From: Marisa cornuarietis
Lineage: Eukaryota; Mollusca; Gastropoda; Architaenioglossa; Ampullariidae
Assembly (NCBI GenBank): GCA_004794655.1
Contig: SMMW01000020.1
Location: 248,001-312,000 of the forward strand
DNA length: 64,000 nucleotides
Direction: 5' to 3'
A program made the position numbers and the translations under genes. Under the pieces are notes generated by a model. That model did no database searches and was not told the origin of the DNA. It saw nothing but the letters and a program-made list of their open reading frames with translations. Below are positions 1 to 11,918 of this stretch, piece after piece; positions within the stretch are counted from its first letter, which is position 1, and the number at the start of each line of letters is the position of its first letter.

Positions 1-3000
1 TATCGATGTTAACACATCAAGTTTCAGTCTATAACTGTCGTAGGCAGGACAATCAAACATCACGTGCATGTCATCTTCAATATCACCTGGCTGGGAGATG
101 CATCATTCTTGTCGCGATAATGGTGCACATGGATGGGCGATATTCCAAATCTTAACCTAATACATGTTTCTCTGAAACAGCGTGCTAATATATTGACATA
201 TATCTCATGCTGTACATACCTCTTAAAACAAGAATACAGCTCAAATCTTTCCTTTGTACACAGATTATTGTGCATGGGTCTGTACCTTGCTTCTTATACA
301 GCTGTTACAAACTGTCCTCTTGGATAAAATCGTATATTATCGCATAGTGCACAACGTTTTACATCGATAAAGAGACATTAAAGTAAGTATTGCTCGGAGA
401 CTGCAGCGATAAACGTCTCACAGACAGCACGACAGACTTCTGAATACTGGCTGTCCCAGAGATTTACCCGTTTTACCCGCTTAGTGAACACACAGGCCAC
501 TCAGAGCTCAAGAAAATTCCTTGAATCCTTTGTACGAACCTATGAAAGTTTCCTTCTTTTTTTAAATCATAATCTACCATCTTAGTTTGGTTCTAGCATT
601 GACTAATACTGTCACTTTTATTTTTGTTGTTTTTATAAAGCTTGGATGGTGGGATAGGCGTTATTATATCCTCTTTATTATTATTCAGACACCACAACCT
701 TGTTTTAACCAGCCTATACAAGTTAGCTTTGACGGTTGAAGCACCGCACACCCGACCTTGAATTCGCGTTCATCTTGACAAACTCCAAGACCCACTATGG
801 CGGTAAATTTTAACCCAAACTAAAGGCAAAATCGCCGCCCTAAACTCAATCGACTAACACAAAAACCTTCTCTTCAAGTACCAAGGATCATTACGTGCCA
901 ACGGAAAAGAAGCAGCCCTATATCAATAAGATGGTTCTCGATCTTCGTGACTGTAGGCTGAAACCCCGAATCCAAAGCATCTGCCAAGTATCGGAAGGTC
1001 ATCAGCGATATCAGGAAAGAGATGAAGGTAGCTGAGGAAACTTGGACTGAGGAGAAATGTCGTGCGATGAATCAAGGGATTGTTTGGGACGACAACAGTA
1101 AGACCTTGCAGATATTTAAGATCCACATAAACGACAATCATCGAAAAACATCAGTCATAGAAGATAACACCTCATTATGGAAGACAAAGCTGTACTAAAT
1201 CAATGGACTAAGTACCACATTCACCAGTGTAACTTCCCGTTAGGGTCAGCTAGGAAAATCCTTCAAGGCAACCAGGTTACGAACGATAACCATTTAGACC
1301 TACAAGTCCTACAGGAAAATATCGAACTGGCTATATATGACCTGAAGCACTAAGGTAAAAGTATGAAAAAACTGGCAACTTGCTAGTTTACTTTTATAGA
1401 CCAGGGCCCAGATGCGCAACACATTTTGTATTGTAAACAAATATAACTATAAATTTCTTTATTTAAACAGCTTTAAAGAAAGGTCACAAAGCGCTATACA
1501 CAAGACAACTTTAAAAACAGTTTTTAGCTGAACTCGTGTAGAAGATGAAACTCTTCGAACTTCTCTTTCCTTTAGCACATACTAGTATAAAAGAAAGTCC
1601 TGGTTGTCGTTGAAAACTTTTCATAAGCAGTAGGATCAGAATTCCTGACAGGATTGTTCTTTTTGAGAAACTGGACGATAGTGTAACTAATGAATTTCCA
1701 TGCATACCGATGAGCCTGGTAGGATGAGCACAGTGAAGTATGGATGCCACAGAGTGCAAGCCGCTCACCACGAGACTAGACTGGCTGACTCGACCACAAT
1801 CAACAGATGACTAACTACGATACAACGATACCTACACGGTAAACATTCTATTTCAAAAGTTTCATGGTAATGTGCACGAAATTACACTGTTTCATGTATT
1901 TATTCGGTTATTCGTCTCATAACTGGTGACCCGGCATAACACTCTGTCAAATTTCTTCAAAGTAATTTGGAAGAAGGTTGAGGCTGAGGTAATCAGGCGA
2001 AGAATTAATTATACACAGCAGTTGAAAAAAGCCAGAAACTTAGGCTTGACGAGTGAAAGTTATCCGCCTTTCTTTGAGAGAGGTATCACTAGTGGTAGTG
2101 TCAATTCTTCCGACCATTTGTTTGCGTTCTCAGACTCTTTTACACAAAGCAGAAGAGGGTTTTTTTCCATCCCTTACCCATTCCCTACTTGAGTAGCTCT
2201 GCTGAGTCGTTGTGGAGTTTTCTCCTTTCAGACTACATACTCTAGAGATAATCGCTTAGTCTAGACCTGTTCGTGTACTCTAGATATTTTCGTGTAGTAC
2301 TGGCTAGTCTATAGGTTTCCTTGTTCTTGTCGGGTTATTTTTAATGATTTTAGTGTTTGTCCTTAGCTAAATCACTCAGGTCTTTGTAATATTCATTCTA
2401 TAGGTTGAGTACAGCAGTGCCTTCTCCAAGAAGGCGGCGATTGTTTTCTTCAATGCTTTGTTGACCTCTCTTCATGAAGGTCTCTGTCTCCATTGGCCGA
2501 AAACTATAAGCTGTGACCACATCCCTTTCTCTTTGTAACAAGTCTGATTTGCACTCTCTTATCTCTGGTCTTTTTCATCCACTCAGCAAGTCTCATATTG
2601 AGACTTCTTAGTTCATCAAAGATAACGAGTTTTAACAATATGTTGTTGACTGAAGCTTTGCTCGGAGAATATGGTGATGATGGGTGTCTGCAGTCGACTT
2701 CAGTAGCTGGTCTAACCCCCTCGCGGTGGAGGGACAGCTGTGATTTATAAAGAATCTCTAATCTGTTACCTTGGGTATGGCAGTGATCTTCCTTTTATTT
2801 ACACGTCGTTTGAGTTTCTTAACATGAGACGCGTTTCCAGACAGAAGTGTTTATGTTCTTGTTTAGACCGTCACTTAGCGAGAAGAGTAAATTGACCAAC
2901 AACAGTTTTTCCCAATCTGCTTGTTCACTGTCTTACTCTTGCTTAGTTATTATTTCTATCAAACTAAATTTGAGTTACTATTCCATGCGAGGCATCACAT

Positions 3001-3340
3001 TTTACACAAACATGCGCTGGCGAGAAGGGAATTCCGTCTTACTTCAAACGATTTTATTGTAATATGAAGAAATTTCTTCCTCTGTGCCAGGTTTAGAAAG
3101 TCTCTTTAAAAGGTGGTTTTTTACATATATTTTAGACCTAAATGTGCTCAATATCTAAAATATGTTGTGCAGCTGGCCACACTGTTACGAATGATTAAAG
3201 AGGGCTTAGATTTTGTGTGGAAATGTGTGCATGGGAACGGGTGGATGGCTGGGTAGGTGTGAGTGCTATTCCGTAGATTTCCACGTGTGCTTTGTCAGAG
3301 TGACAACAGTAGCGTGACAGTAGGCCTAACACATTTTTGT
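1..3340. other. Intergenic DNA, no gene recognised
   Basis: AT-rich DNA downstream of receptor unit A. Reading frames are short and show no recognisable domain. The only identifiable content is a decayed LINE segment near 950-1380. I see no exon of the receptor family here apart from the C-terminal tail relic that starts just beyond this stretch. Confidence 0.5.
950..1380 (+). mobile_element. Decayed LINE ORF2 segment upstream of the RT domain
   Basis: One plus-strand frame reads roughly KYRKVISDIRKEMK, then EETWTEEKCRAMN, then NNSKTLQIFK-like text, and later SVIEDN and ENIELAIYDLKH. This resembles the basic linker between endonuclease and reverse transcriptase in non-LTR elements, where a WxEE helix, an NNSK..Y..VK stretch and an E...AI..LK.GK motif occur in that order. 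Stops and frame changes interrupt it. No catalytic RT motif is present, so family assignment is not possible. Confidence 0.4.
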
Positions 3341-3346
3341 ATTATT

Positions 3347-3408
3347 CAATAACTAGTGTCCTGAAACATCTTCTGCAGTTCTTTCTGCAACAAAGTTTCC
3401 ATCCTAAT
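3347..3408 (-). pseudogene. Duplicate C-terminal tail of a receptor unit
   Basis: On the minus strand this reads ETLLQKELQKMFQDTS followed by Y and a stop. That matches the last residues of unit B (SQKELQKLVQNTS) and of unit A (KEFQKMLQDTS). It lies about 55 bp downstream of unit A's own stop codon. It is either a remnant of another paralogue whose body has been deleted or a local duplication of the tail. An AG precedes it, so use as an alternative terminal exon cannot be excluded, though nothing supports it. Confidence 0.55.
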
Positions 3409-3461
3409 CCTCCCATGTGTTCTACTATTTTGTAAAGCATCTTGTGTTTTCTTATCCTTCA

Positions 3462-5617
3462 CTAACTAGTGTCCTGCAACATTTTCTGAAACTCTTTCAA
3501 CGAAATCGTCTTCACGGAAAGTAATGTTTTAATTAGCTCAAGAGCCTCATTACTTGTCAAAGTAACCTTTGTATTACCAGCGAATCCATTAGCAAATTTT
3601 AGTTGGTCAACAATACGCTTACGTCTTTCTTCCTCCCTTGTTCGGCGTCTGCGTTCCAGGTACATGTTGATGGTGTACAGGAAGGGGTTGACCGCAGCGT
3701 TGATAGGAAGAACAAAAATGGCGATCACTACATTGACCTCTCCAGGGACAGGGATACCCCTCGATGCAAGGAACCCCGCTAAACCTACAGGAAACCAGCA
3801 CGTGAAATCTGACATCACTACTGTAATTAAACGCTTAGCAACAGCAATGTCTTTTCTTGACTTCGATGTATTTTGTGCAGACATAGAATTGGTGTGAACA
3901 GACCAGCCTGTCCAACAAGTATCAAAATAAAAAAACTAAAATTTAAAATAATAATGACTCCAAAGGCATAAACGCGACCTGGAAATTGTACCCTTGAGGT
4001 AGGAAGTGGAATGCAGATGCTTGTCTGGCTGTAAAACTCCCAGTGTGATGTCACCGGCAGTAGAGGTACAACCGCCAAGGCCACACCTGTGAGCCACGAC
4101 ACTGCGCATGCGCACTGCGCTGAACGTTTCCCAAAGTGCACCTGGCTGAAAGGAAAACGGAGAACAAGGAAGCGGTCACATGTGATGAGAAAGATGATGA
4201 AAACAGAAACTTCACATGACAGTAAAGAGGTGAAACCTGCCAGTTTACACAAACTGCTGTTTCTCCAGCCGACATCCTCCCATACATACGATCCTCTGTA
4301 CCTGAAGTCGCAAATACCGATGATTGAAAGGTACAACCCCATCAGAAAGTCCGCCACACACAGGTTGGTGACGAAGACGTCATACCCGACGTTACCTGAC
4401 GTTTTGTGGAAAATCAAACGGTAAACCAAGGAGCTGAGGTTTCCCAGTAGCGCCAGTGAGGCAGAGATGGCGACTCCTGCTCGGTAGACTCCGGACCGCA
4501 GCAGATCGTCACAGGAAGAAACTTCATCGGAAGGAGCGAGACAGTTGAGCACGTTGAACCCAGGGGGCAGTATGGCCGGACAACACAGCTTGTAGTTGTC
4601 AGCGAAAATATTTTCTAATTTAGTCAGACTCTGAAATATTTCTGGTGGGAACACAGTCACAGGGCAAAGTCTCAGATCCAATATTTTCAAACTGTTCATC
4701 GCGCCAAAGCCCCGTCCTGTCACGTGATCTAAATGGCTGCCGGAGAGATTTAACGTTGACAATGAGGAAAAGAAGGAGAAGTTGCTGAAGTCTACCTTTG
4801 TAAGAAATGTGTAAGTCAGGCCGAGAATTTTGAGAGACGATGTTTGCCTGGCGTCCACGAAAGACAAAATGTTTAATGGATTAAAACTTAATTTCAGTGA
4901 CTCTAGACTCTTAAGGCCAGTGAAATAACTGTTGCTCATGTGAGTTAAGCCATTACTGCTGAGGTCCAGAATGCGGAGGTTTGACAATGTTACTTCATGC
5001 AGTATGGTTATATGACACCGAGCTAGATTGAGATGAACAAGGTAGATATTCTTTTCAAAGTTAATCAGGTTCATTGCTGTCCCACTGGCGTCAACGTATC
5101 GAAGATAAGGATAGTTCACAGCATGGAAGATATCAGAGCAAACAAAAGCCCACCCGTGACAGACACAGTTGTCTGGACATGTTTCATTGCACAATAATTC
5201 ATCATCATGTAGCGGACAGTGGTACACCCCGTCACACACGTGACTCTCGTGAACACACACCTGAGAGCCGCGGCAGCGGTAGAAGTCGGGACACGTGTAC
5301 CTGTCACATGCCGCCTCGTCTTCGTGACCAGGACAGTCGTTGACCCCGTTACAACGGAGGTAGACCGGCAGACACACCTGCTCAAGGCTGACACACGTGA
5401 AGTGGGAATCAGGACAGACAAACATTTCTGATGAATTATATTCAAGTTTTTTGTATGGTAAAAGAATCAACTTTCCTTGTGAATCGACATCAAGTTTCAG
5501 CGGAAGGTCAAGCTCCAGGGTGTTGTACACACTGCTGACCGTTGTTTGACATCGGTCTTCATCAGCATGATCATCACAGTCCACTTGTCTGTTACACCGC
5601 TCCCACCGTTGAACACA
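3462..5617 (-). CDS. Unit A last exon (LDLa, LRR, 7TM), broken near 3905
   Basis: The exon starts CVQRWERCNRQVDC, completing an LDLa. Two more LDLa modules follow (LRCNGVNDCPGHEDEAAC; CDGVYHCPLHDDELLC), then a Cys-rich LRR cap (CPDNCVCHGWAFVC), about six LRRs, a C-flank with CC and CDD, and helices TM1-TM5. The 10-bp deletion shifts the frame. TM6, the NPFLY motif of TM7 and the basic cytoplasmic tail lie in another frame at 3884-3462, ending in a TAG at 3464-3462. The 7TM DNA is nearly identical to unit B. Confidence 0.8.
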
Positions 5618-5846
5618 CTGTACACAGAATAGTCTTAGTGTTTCTTACAATAAAATAAACAGCAGGAAAAACAATAGTTTTTTTAAAATAGATAATTGCA
5701 TAAATAAGCTCTCGTCAAATATTTTAGACTCGTGACAAAACATGAGCTGCAAAAGTTGGTAAGAACTTATCAGTTATTGCCCGTGTAGTGGGGTCAGTGT
5801 TAGGTGAGTCTTTAAGGGCGTTGTAGTCAAAAGAGAGGCAACAGAC

Positions 5847-6122
5847 CCTCCTGCCTGCACATCGGAAAGGAGACGAGAAGTCGCAGGGAGGAAAGTTGCA
5901 GAAATCTTCATCACTCCCGTCTTTGCAATCAGCACGATGATCGCAGACTAGTGTGTACGGGACACTCTGATGCACGCCGAGACATTGAAATGGAGGCAGT
6001 GATGTCAGTGGTGCTGGACAGGAGTCTGTAGCGCCATCTGTCCTGCCCCAGCAGCTAGAGGCCTCATCACAAGCCAGAAACACGTGTGTGAAGTGACGAT
6101 CGGGACATTGTACGTACGCTGG
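5847..6122 (-). CDS. Unit A coding exon 4 (LDLa modules)
   Basis: The exon starts after TTTAACAG with PAYVQCPDRHFTHVFLACD. It holds an LDLa module with the calcium-coordinating end CDHRADCKDGSDEDFC, then the first half of the next LDLa (CDFSSPFRCAGRR), which is completed on exon 5. It is phase 0 at both ends, and open. Confidence 0.8.
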
Positions 6123-7321
6123 CTGTTAAACATATCGTACTTTAGCTGAGGCATCGAAGGTCGCATAAAATATAATAATAAAACTAACTGGAACGCTTTA
6201 CCTATGATACAAATAATGCTTTATTTACAAATATTGCAACAGTATTTTATGCAAAGAATATAGAGCTATATTTGCGATACTACGTATAAAATGTAGGAGC
6301 AGTAGTTGATTTTTTCATGCAACAAACCACGATTATGTTCATCTTATATGAAAAATATTTGCATGGATTGACCGAGATCGAGGCAACATTAAACCCCGAG
6401 AGTAGGAGCAGGTTTTTTTTTATATATATGTGTGTTTTGTGAAGACCTCCAAGTAATGTCAGTAGACCTTGGCCACGGTGAAATGTACGGTCAGTGTGTC
6501 TGATAAAGTAGTTTCTAGTTCACCCAAATTGTTTGTGCCTAATCTAAACTAACTGATGTTTTGAAATTTTAGTTCATATTACTTTGTAGACTTACATGAA
6601 GTTTTAAATTAATTTAACTGTTTACCTAATGTGTCTTTTATCTTTTGTGAACATTGACGTGTTCAATCATTGATTTTGTTTGTATATATTTACATACAAC
6701 GTAGACGAGGCCTGCAGAGCAAGATTGATGTGTCTTTGTATGTCATGATAGAACACACCAATGTCTTGTTAAAATTGGTGGAAAAGTGGAGACTGGCACG
6801 AGTGCCGTGACCATCGAGCTGTTGGGGTTAAAAATACATCATTTTAGCCATAGTATGTCTTTGAATACTAAAAGAGTTCCGCTCATTCTCTATGTTGACT
6901 ATATTATGTTCCTTCTTACTCAAACTAACCGCCAATAACTGGGAAGATCTGTAGAACTACTCCCGTTACTACCAGACTACACATACAAACAGCTGGGTTG
7001 GCTGTCAATTTAGAAGTGAAGATTATACAAAATGGTTAACTATAGGTAATTGATGAACAATCTTGACATTAAGATAACATGTAAATGAGTATTGTGAGTT
7101 AGATACTGCATCTTTTTGTTTTTTTATATTTCATACATTTTATTGACCTTTGTGTCTTAAAGACTAAGCACTTCATGAAAGTGAAGGCATCAGAGGCTTT
7201 GCCTGATCGAGTGATATTCACCTAAATTTGTTTAAGGTTCTCCGTATTTCCTTAGGCACCTCGTGGTTCTGCAGCTTAGCAAATAATGACCAAATTTCTA
7301 TAAAAATAATCATTTCGTGAC

Positions 7322-7589
7322 CTTGATAAGATTAGATGTGGACATTGCTCTGATCGCTGGAGGTCTAGTGTCTTCATACGGCCTTGAAGCACCCGGGATC
7401 TCACACAGAAGACAAGAAATAAGAACGGAGTTCTCACACTTGCCGATAGAAAGTGGAGTTAATCGATCTTTTACAAATGTAGTCGATAAAGTCATGCAGG
7501 ACTCAATGTTAGAAGCAAGTGTCCAAACTGTAAATAATTTGATGAAATGGGCAATCGTACCATCAGACCACATCCAGCTGTTTCGATAC
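7322..7589 (-). CDS. Unit A coding exon 3 (CTLD second half)
   Basis: The acceptor TTTGGCAG is conserved in A, B and C. The exon begins YRNSWMWSDGT, the WxW-DG core strand of C-type-lectin folds, and ends the domain with SCLLCEIP. It has 268 bp against 265 in B and C, and the phase is preserved. It contains none of the EPN/QPD or WND calcium-site tripeptides, so calcium-dependent sugar binding is unlikely. Confidence 0.75.
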
Positions 7590-7717
7590 CTGCCAAATAT
7601 ACCGAACTAGTCTGAGTTTAAATCACTAAGAAAACAATTAATAATTCTATCATTGGGTCACAATAGGATTGTTAAATACTAGTGACAGGAAGATGAAAAC
7701 TAGGATTCAATACTTAC

Positions 7718-8423
7718 ATTACGGATATTGTAGGAGGAGCTGACCTGGCACCGATGAAGATAAAGGAGCATACACCAGTCCTCATGAAAATTTCTGTCAC
7801 AGATTCCCACAGACGTCTTGTACTCAGACTTGGCAACTGTCCTCCAAGTTGCTGGCACTGTTCCTTGCCATCGATCCAAAACATTTTTTTCTGTGAGAAA
7901 CGCGAAAGTAAAAAGCAGCGGCCGTCAGCCTGGAATGTTCCCGGGCTGCACGTGTCGTCCCCTGGCCAGCATCCAGCTTCATCCTCGCCGCCCACGCAGT
8001 TAGAGACAAAGTTACACGGGAAGTGATGCTGGATGTCCTCCCATCGCATGGCCGAGCAGTTCCACCTGTCTTCAGACAGCTGAACAGGTAGTGCCGACAC
8101 GTGGTGGAAGGAGAATGGTATTTTGAAGAATGGGGGGTCATATATGGTGAAACTTTTGTACTGAACACGTACACCTCCGTAGTAAATAAGTGGTTCAGTG
8201 GATGTATACTTAGATAAGTCACAGAGGTTATATTCTGTGGCGTTGAGTTTCGTGTGGAAGATTATCCAAAATCTATATATCTTTCCAATACAGAATGTGT
8301 TTCCATTATTAACCTGAATGTTAATAACAATAGCGTGGTCTTCAGGTGGCTCTAGGTAGGTCCAAGTGTTTATGAAAGGAGTGTATTTTCTATTTTCGAT
8401 CGGTTGTGATAGGTCTATGTAAC
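7718..8423 (-). CDS. Unit A coding exon 2 (second CUB-like, degenerate LDLa, CTLD start)
   Basis: The 706-bp exon has the same length as exon 2 of units B and C and is open throughout. Its order is a second CUB-like module (YTPFINTWTYLEPPEDH onward), the strongly conserved FSFHHVSALPVQLSEDRW, a short four-cysteine LDLa-like segment ending GGEDEAGC, then the first half of a C-type-lectin-like domain (DGRCFLLSRF, QCQQLGGQLPSLSTRRLW). It ends AAT|GTAAGTA in phase 2, so the CTLD continues on exon 3. Confidence 0.8.
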
Positions 8424-9082
8424 CTGTTATTGGTAGCGAGAACAGTCAAAGGTTAATTTCTGAACAAACTTCTTTCTAAAAAATAAATTCTTTGCGTAAC
8501 ACGCATCAGGATAACATAAGCCCCAGCTTTCAATATTCTCCTCGAAAACATATCCACTTGCTTAGAGGAATCAAAATGATCCTCTGTTTCCTCGATAACA
8601 AATTACTCTTGAGAACACCTGCTTCAGTCCTTGACTTTATCATAAGTTAAATCAAAATAAATTAAACTGTTTATTCTACCTGCTAAAGAAAATAATTATT
8701 TACATTACATATCAATAGAAGAAAAATGGACGACATGGTAGATGAAAGTGTGACAGTTACATCGGGGTGGGAGAGGGAACTGTACTCTCAACTAATATTA
8801 TTCGGTAATAATGAACATAAATGATGTTAAAATTATGAAAGTCAATCTGATTATTGGCGAAATATTAAACTGCTGAATAGGAGACTATGTGAATGAGTAA
8901 AGTCAAGATTATAATTGCATATTTAGATATTAAAGATTTTTTCTTTTCATGTACGACTGAGTGAACACATTTTCCAAGGAAGCGGTCGACTCAGACTCTT
9001 AAAATGCGCAGTCGGCCATATAATTTAATTTATTTTTGTATCTTTTTTGTAAATTGTTTTATAAATGCTCCAACCACTTTGA

Positions 9083-9617
9083 GCTAGGATCTGGCATAGC
9101 CACAAGATAAGGTTTACTACCAAGTACAAGCTATACAAATCCCTGGTAGTGCCGATCCTGCTCTACGGATGCGACACGTGGACTCGCCGAAACGGAAAGG
9201 AGAATCCAGGCATTCGAGAACAAGTGCCTGAGGAGGCTGCTCCGGATCTCATACGAAGAACATAAAACCAACGACTTTGTAAGAAACAAGATGGCCACAC
9301 TGGTTGGACAACAGGAACCTCTACTATCAACAGTCAAGGGACGTAAGCTGGTCTTTGGCCACGTGACCCGGCACGACACCCTGTCGAAGACTGTCCTTCA
9401 AGGCACCTTGGAGGGTGGCCGACACCGCGGTGGTCAGAAAAAGAACTAACTTTCGAACGTCAAAGACTGGACTGGTCGTCCTGTACAGGACCTGCTGACT
9501 ATCGCCCACAATAGAAAAGAGTGGCGGACCTTGTCAGCTGCCGCGTCTATCCATGTGATCCCCCCAACGCCAGGTGCCAGGCAAGGGACGACTGACTGAC
9601 TGACTGACTGACTGACT
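9083..9617 (+). mobile_element. LINE ORF2 3' fragment with (GACT)n tail
   Basis: The reading frame gives LYKSLVVPILLYGCDTWTR, RRIQAFENKCLRRLLRISYE, NDFVRNKMATLVGQQEPL, HVTRHDTLSKT and GRPVQDLLTIAHNRKEW. This is the C-terminal domain that follows RT in RTE/CR1-like elements, here with frameshifts. The (GACT)n run at 9590-9617 marks the 3' end. It sits upstream of unit A exon 2, in intron 1 (9962 down to 8424). Confidence 0.8.
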
Positions 9618-9962
9618 ATCTGCGGGGGAAACTGTGTGTAGTTTTAAATCTTAATTTTTGGCATCTGCGTTTAGCACAGCTTTTAAGCAAAGGACAATGT
9701 GGAATCGGTGATAAGCGGACATGATGACTTTACCCGGTGCCACGAAATGCAACATTCTTCTATCAAATAGTGAGTATTTTTCAATAATTATGTCAATAAT
9801 TACAAAGTACGCGTTCTCTAGTAGTGCTATATCTACTATTGCATTATAATGTTAATCTGATGACCGACGTTCACACAAGATTAAAAAAGTTGAACTGAAA
9901 AGGCAGAGAACGGCTCTTGGTTGTGACAATATAGAATGTGTAATAATATTTAGATAAGATAC

Positions 9963-10705
9963 CTTGAGTTGAAGAGAGAAAAATAGTGTTCAGTTGTGGC
10001 CGACTAGCTTCTGGTATTGCTGTAAAGTTGACATACAGCTGAAAAGCATACTTGATGCTACTGATCATCAGCTGAAATCTGATAATATTAGAGTAGGCAA
10101 AAAAGTCCTCAATGAAACCGTTGATATGACTGTCAGACAAAACCGTGTTTTCCACGTCGAGTAACACGATTCTATATTCAACAACATTTAACTTATCTAC
10201 CATCCGCACATGAGCCACCATCCCTTGAGGAACTTCCAGCTGTATGGTGCAAGTAAGGACGGTCATGTCTGTCTGAGAGATGTCTGTTGGCGTATGATAA
10301 ATAAGTATGCTTCCTTCCTTCCCTCTCACGTGATAACTGTGCCAGTGTTTGGCGCATTCTTCAAGATCCAAGTCCACATGAACTGAGTGAAAAGCTGTAG
10401 CCTGACTGTCAACCGTATTTACACTAGTTAGTCCATTGTAGGTAGTGTTTACCGGAGAGAGCATGTGTGTGACCACAGTGTAGTATTTGTCATAATCATT
10501 TTTTTCTACAGACGAATAACTTTCAGTATCTGTGCTATTGAAGTCAGTTGTATATTCTGAGAGAAAAGGGAGAAAATGTTGTAGACCATTTCCTTCCTTC
10601 CAGTCATTAATGTCCCCAGTTGTGTTTCTTGCTATGCTATTTCGAAGGACGCCAAAAAGTATACAAAGCATTGGAGAAAAATATATTTTGGTCATGTTGA
10701 CACAT
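9963..10705 (-). CDS. Unit A coding exon 1 (signal peptide, first CUB-like domain)
   Basis: The exon starts after an AG acceptor at 10706-10707, 10 nt upstream of the ATG (10693-10695), and ends at the donor CAAG|GTATC. It encodes a hydrophobic leader (MTKIYFSPMLCILFGVL), an acidic Ser/Thr-rich linker with N-glycosylation sequons, then a Cys-containing beta-rich module with EECAKHWHSYHVRG and VPQGMVAHVRM. I read this as CUB-like from the spacing of cysteines and beta strands; the assignment is tentative. The exon ends in phase 1. A 22-codon frame in +1 starts at the first base of the exon and overlaps the start codon, as in unit B. Confidence 0.75.
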
Positions 10706-11588
10706 CTGCGAAAGTAAAAATAGGTGATCAGAAAGTCATAATAAATGTGTCGTCAACTTCATCACCATCACCATAACCACAACCATCACCACCATTAATA
10801 CAACCATTATCATAATCACCACACTGTTAGTATTTGATGTAGTAGGAGCAATAATCGATGGTATTGTTCCGTATAAAAGCCATTTACTCGACCTGTGTGA
10901 TCTCATTAAACAAATTTCCAGAACTCACAGCCATCACAGCAGGGAACTGGTCGGGGGCTGTGTAAAATAATACTAATAATAGCAGTAAGTGTTTGGACCG
11001 ATGAAAATATACAGACTATCTACTCGCTGTGTAACCTCGTCATCTCAAGCACATTATTATTAGCTCACACCGTAACGACTAAACAACAGCCACAGGACAG
11101 GTGGGTGGATCATGTTTTCCAACGACTTCCTGACAGACTTTTGAAAGTATGTGCACATATTAGTTTTTTTATTTACTCCAAAGTAGTGATAATAGTAATG
11201 TGCTATAAAAATGTATAGAACGAAATGATTACGTGATAACACATCATAGTATCTCCACCGATTAATTTTAGTCCAAACTCCTGTTTGAAAATGTAATAAA
11301 TAAAATATGGCAAAGAAACATCTAGGCCGTTCTCTACACGTTTATCTGTGACGATACGTTACTGGTCGTGAATTTAGTTTTTTAATTTCTTATTTTGCCT
11401 TTCTTGTTAAACTATAAGGATGATCGGTTTACAGTAGTTTGTAAGCACAAAGGCTAAGCATTAAACAAAAATAAAATAGCGGTATTGATGATGTTCAGAG
11501 AATTGTCCTCAATGTGCAGCCGCTACACCACAGACCAGTCGTCCTCACCATCTTGTCATCCACTCGTCACATTGTCATCTGTGCTTAC

Positions 11589-11824
11589 CATGACCGACAA
11601 TATACACATAATATTGCTGTTCTTTATGTTCTTTTCCACTTCTTTATAATCGCATAAACTTAACCAAATGACAGCTATTTAACAAATGATGTTGAACACT
11701 CACTAAATTTTCATATGGCTGTGAGCTACAGACTTTGCCAAAGAGCAGTTTACGTGTCTGAACACACCTGACCACACACACGGCTCTGGTATAAACAGTG
11801 AGAGAGAGAGAGAATCAAGTCAGT
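11589..11824 (-). other. Predicted non-coding first exon of unit A
   Basis: Transcription is predicted to begin at the initiator A at 11824. The region carries blocks shared with the other units: GGTCAGGTGTGTTCA, then AGTGTTCAACATCATTTG. The best donor is GTCATG|GTAAGC at 11589. Coding exon 1 starts at an acceptor 10 nt before its ATG, which requires an upstream exon such as this one. No transcript evidence is available. Confidence 0.5.
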
Positions 11825-11918
11825 CACGAAGTACTGCGCCAATACTCCACTTTATAAAGCTTCTTCCTCTAAACTTTTTGTCATTTGTGCTAATAGTCCC
11901 GACTCGGTGGGTGGTACA
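11824..11918 (-). promoter_or_regulatory. Unit A promoter: upstream box, TATA, initiator
   Basis: A TATAAAG lies at 11856-11850, and an initiator-like GTGACTG has its A at 11824, 32 bp downstream. This matches the TATA-to-Inr spacing of units B and C exactly. A conserved box, TGTACCACCCACCGAGTC in this unit, lies at 11918-11901. The blocks were found only by aligning the units. Confidence 0.6.

Larger units (their letters stand above)
3462..10705 (-). pseudogene. Receptor unit A: CUB-like/LDLa/CTLD/LRR 7TM receptor, frameshifted in TM5
   Basis: Five coding exons on the minus strand: 10705-9963 (ATG at 10695), 8423-7718, 7589-7322, 6122-5847 and 5617-3462. All junctions are GT-AG and the phases match unit B. 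The product would be a cell-surface receptor of the LRR-containing, relaxin-receptor/GRL101-like GPCR type with a CTLD-bearing ectodomain. Every exon is open until the end of TM5, where 10 bp present in unit B are missing near 3905. The original frame then runs 30-odd codons to a stop and TM6-TM7 fall out of frame. The last exon is otherwise exactly B's length minus 10 bp, so the lesion is recent. It could be a null allele rather than a fixed pseudogene. An ectodomain-plus-TM1-5 product is possible but not expected to signal. Confidence 0.75.

Noticed and set aside
4089..4424. Open frame on the plus strand opposite the unit A 7TM exon, with an identical twin opposite unit B (28795-29037).
   Set aside because: It is the antisense of the conserved 7TM coding DNA. 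Identity follows from the sense strand being nearly identical. It has no independent start context or domain.
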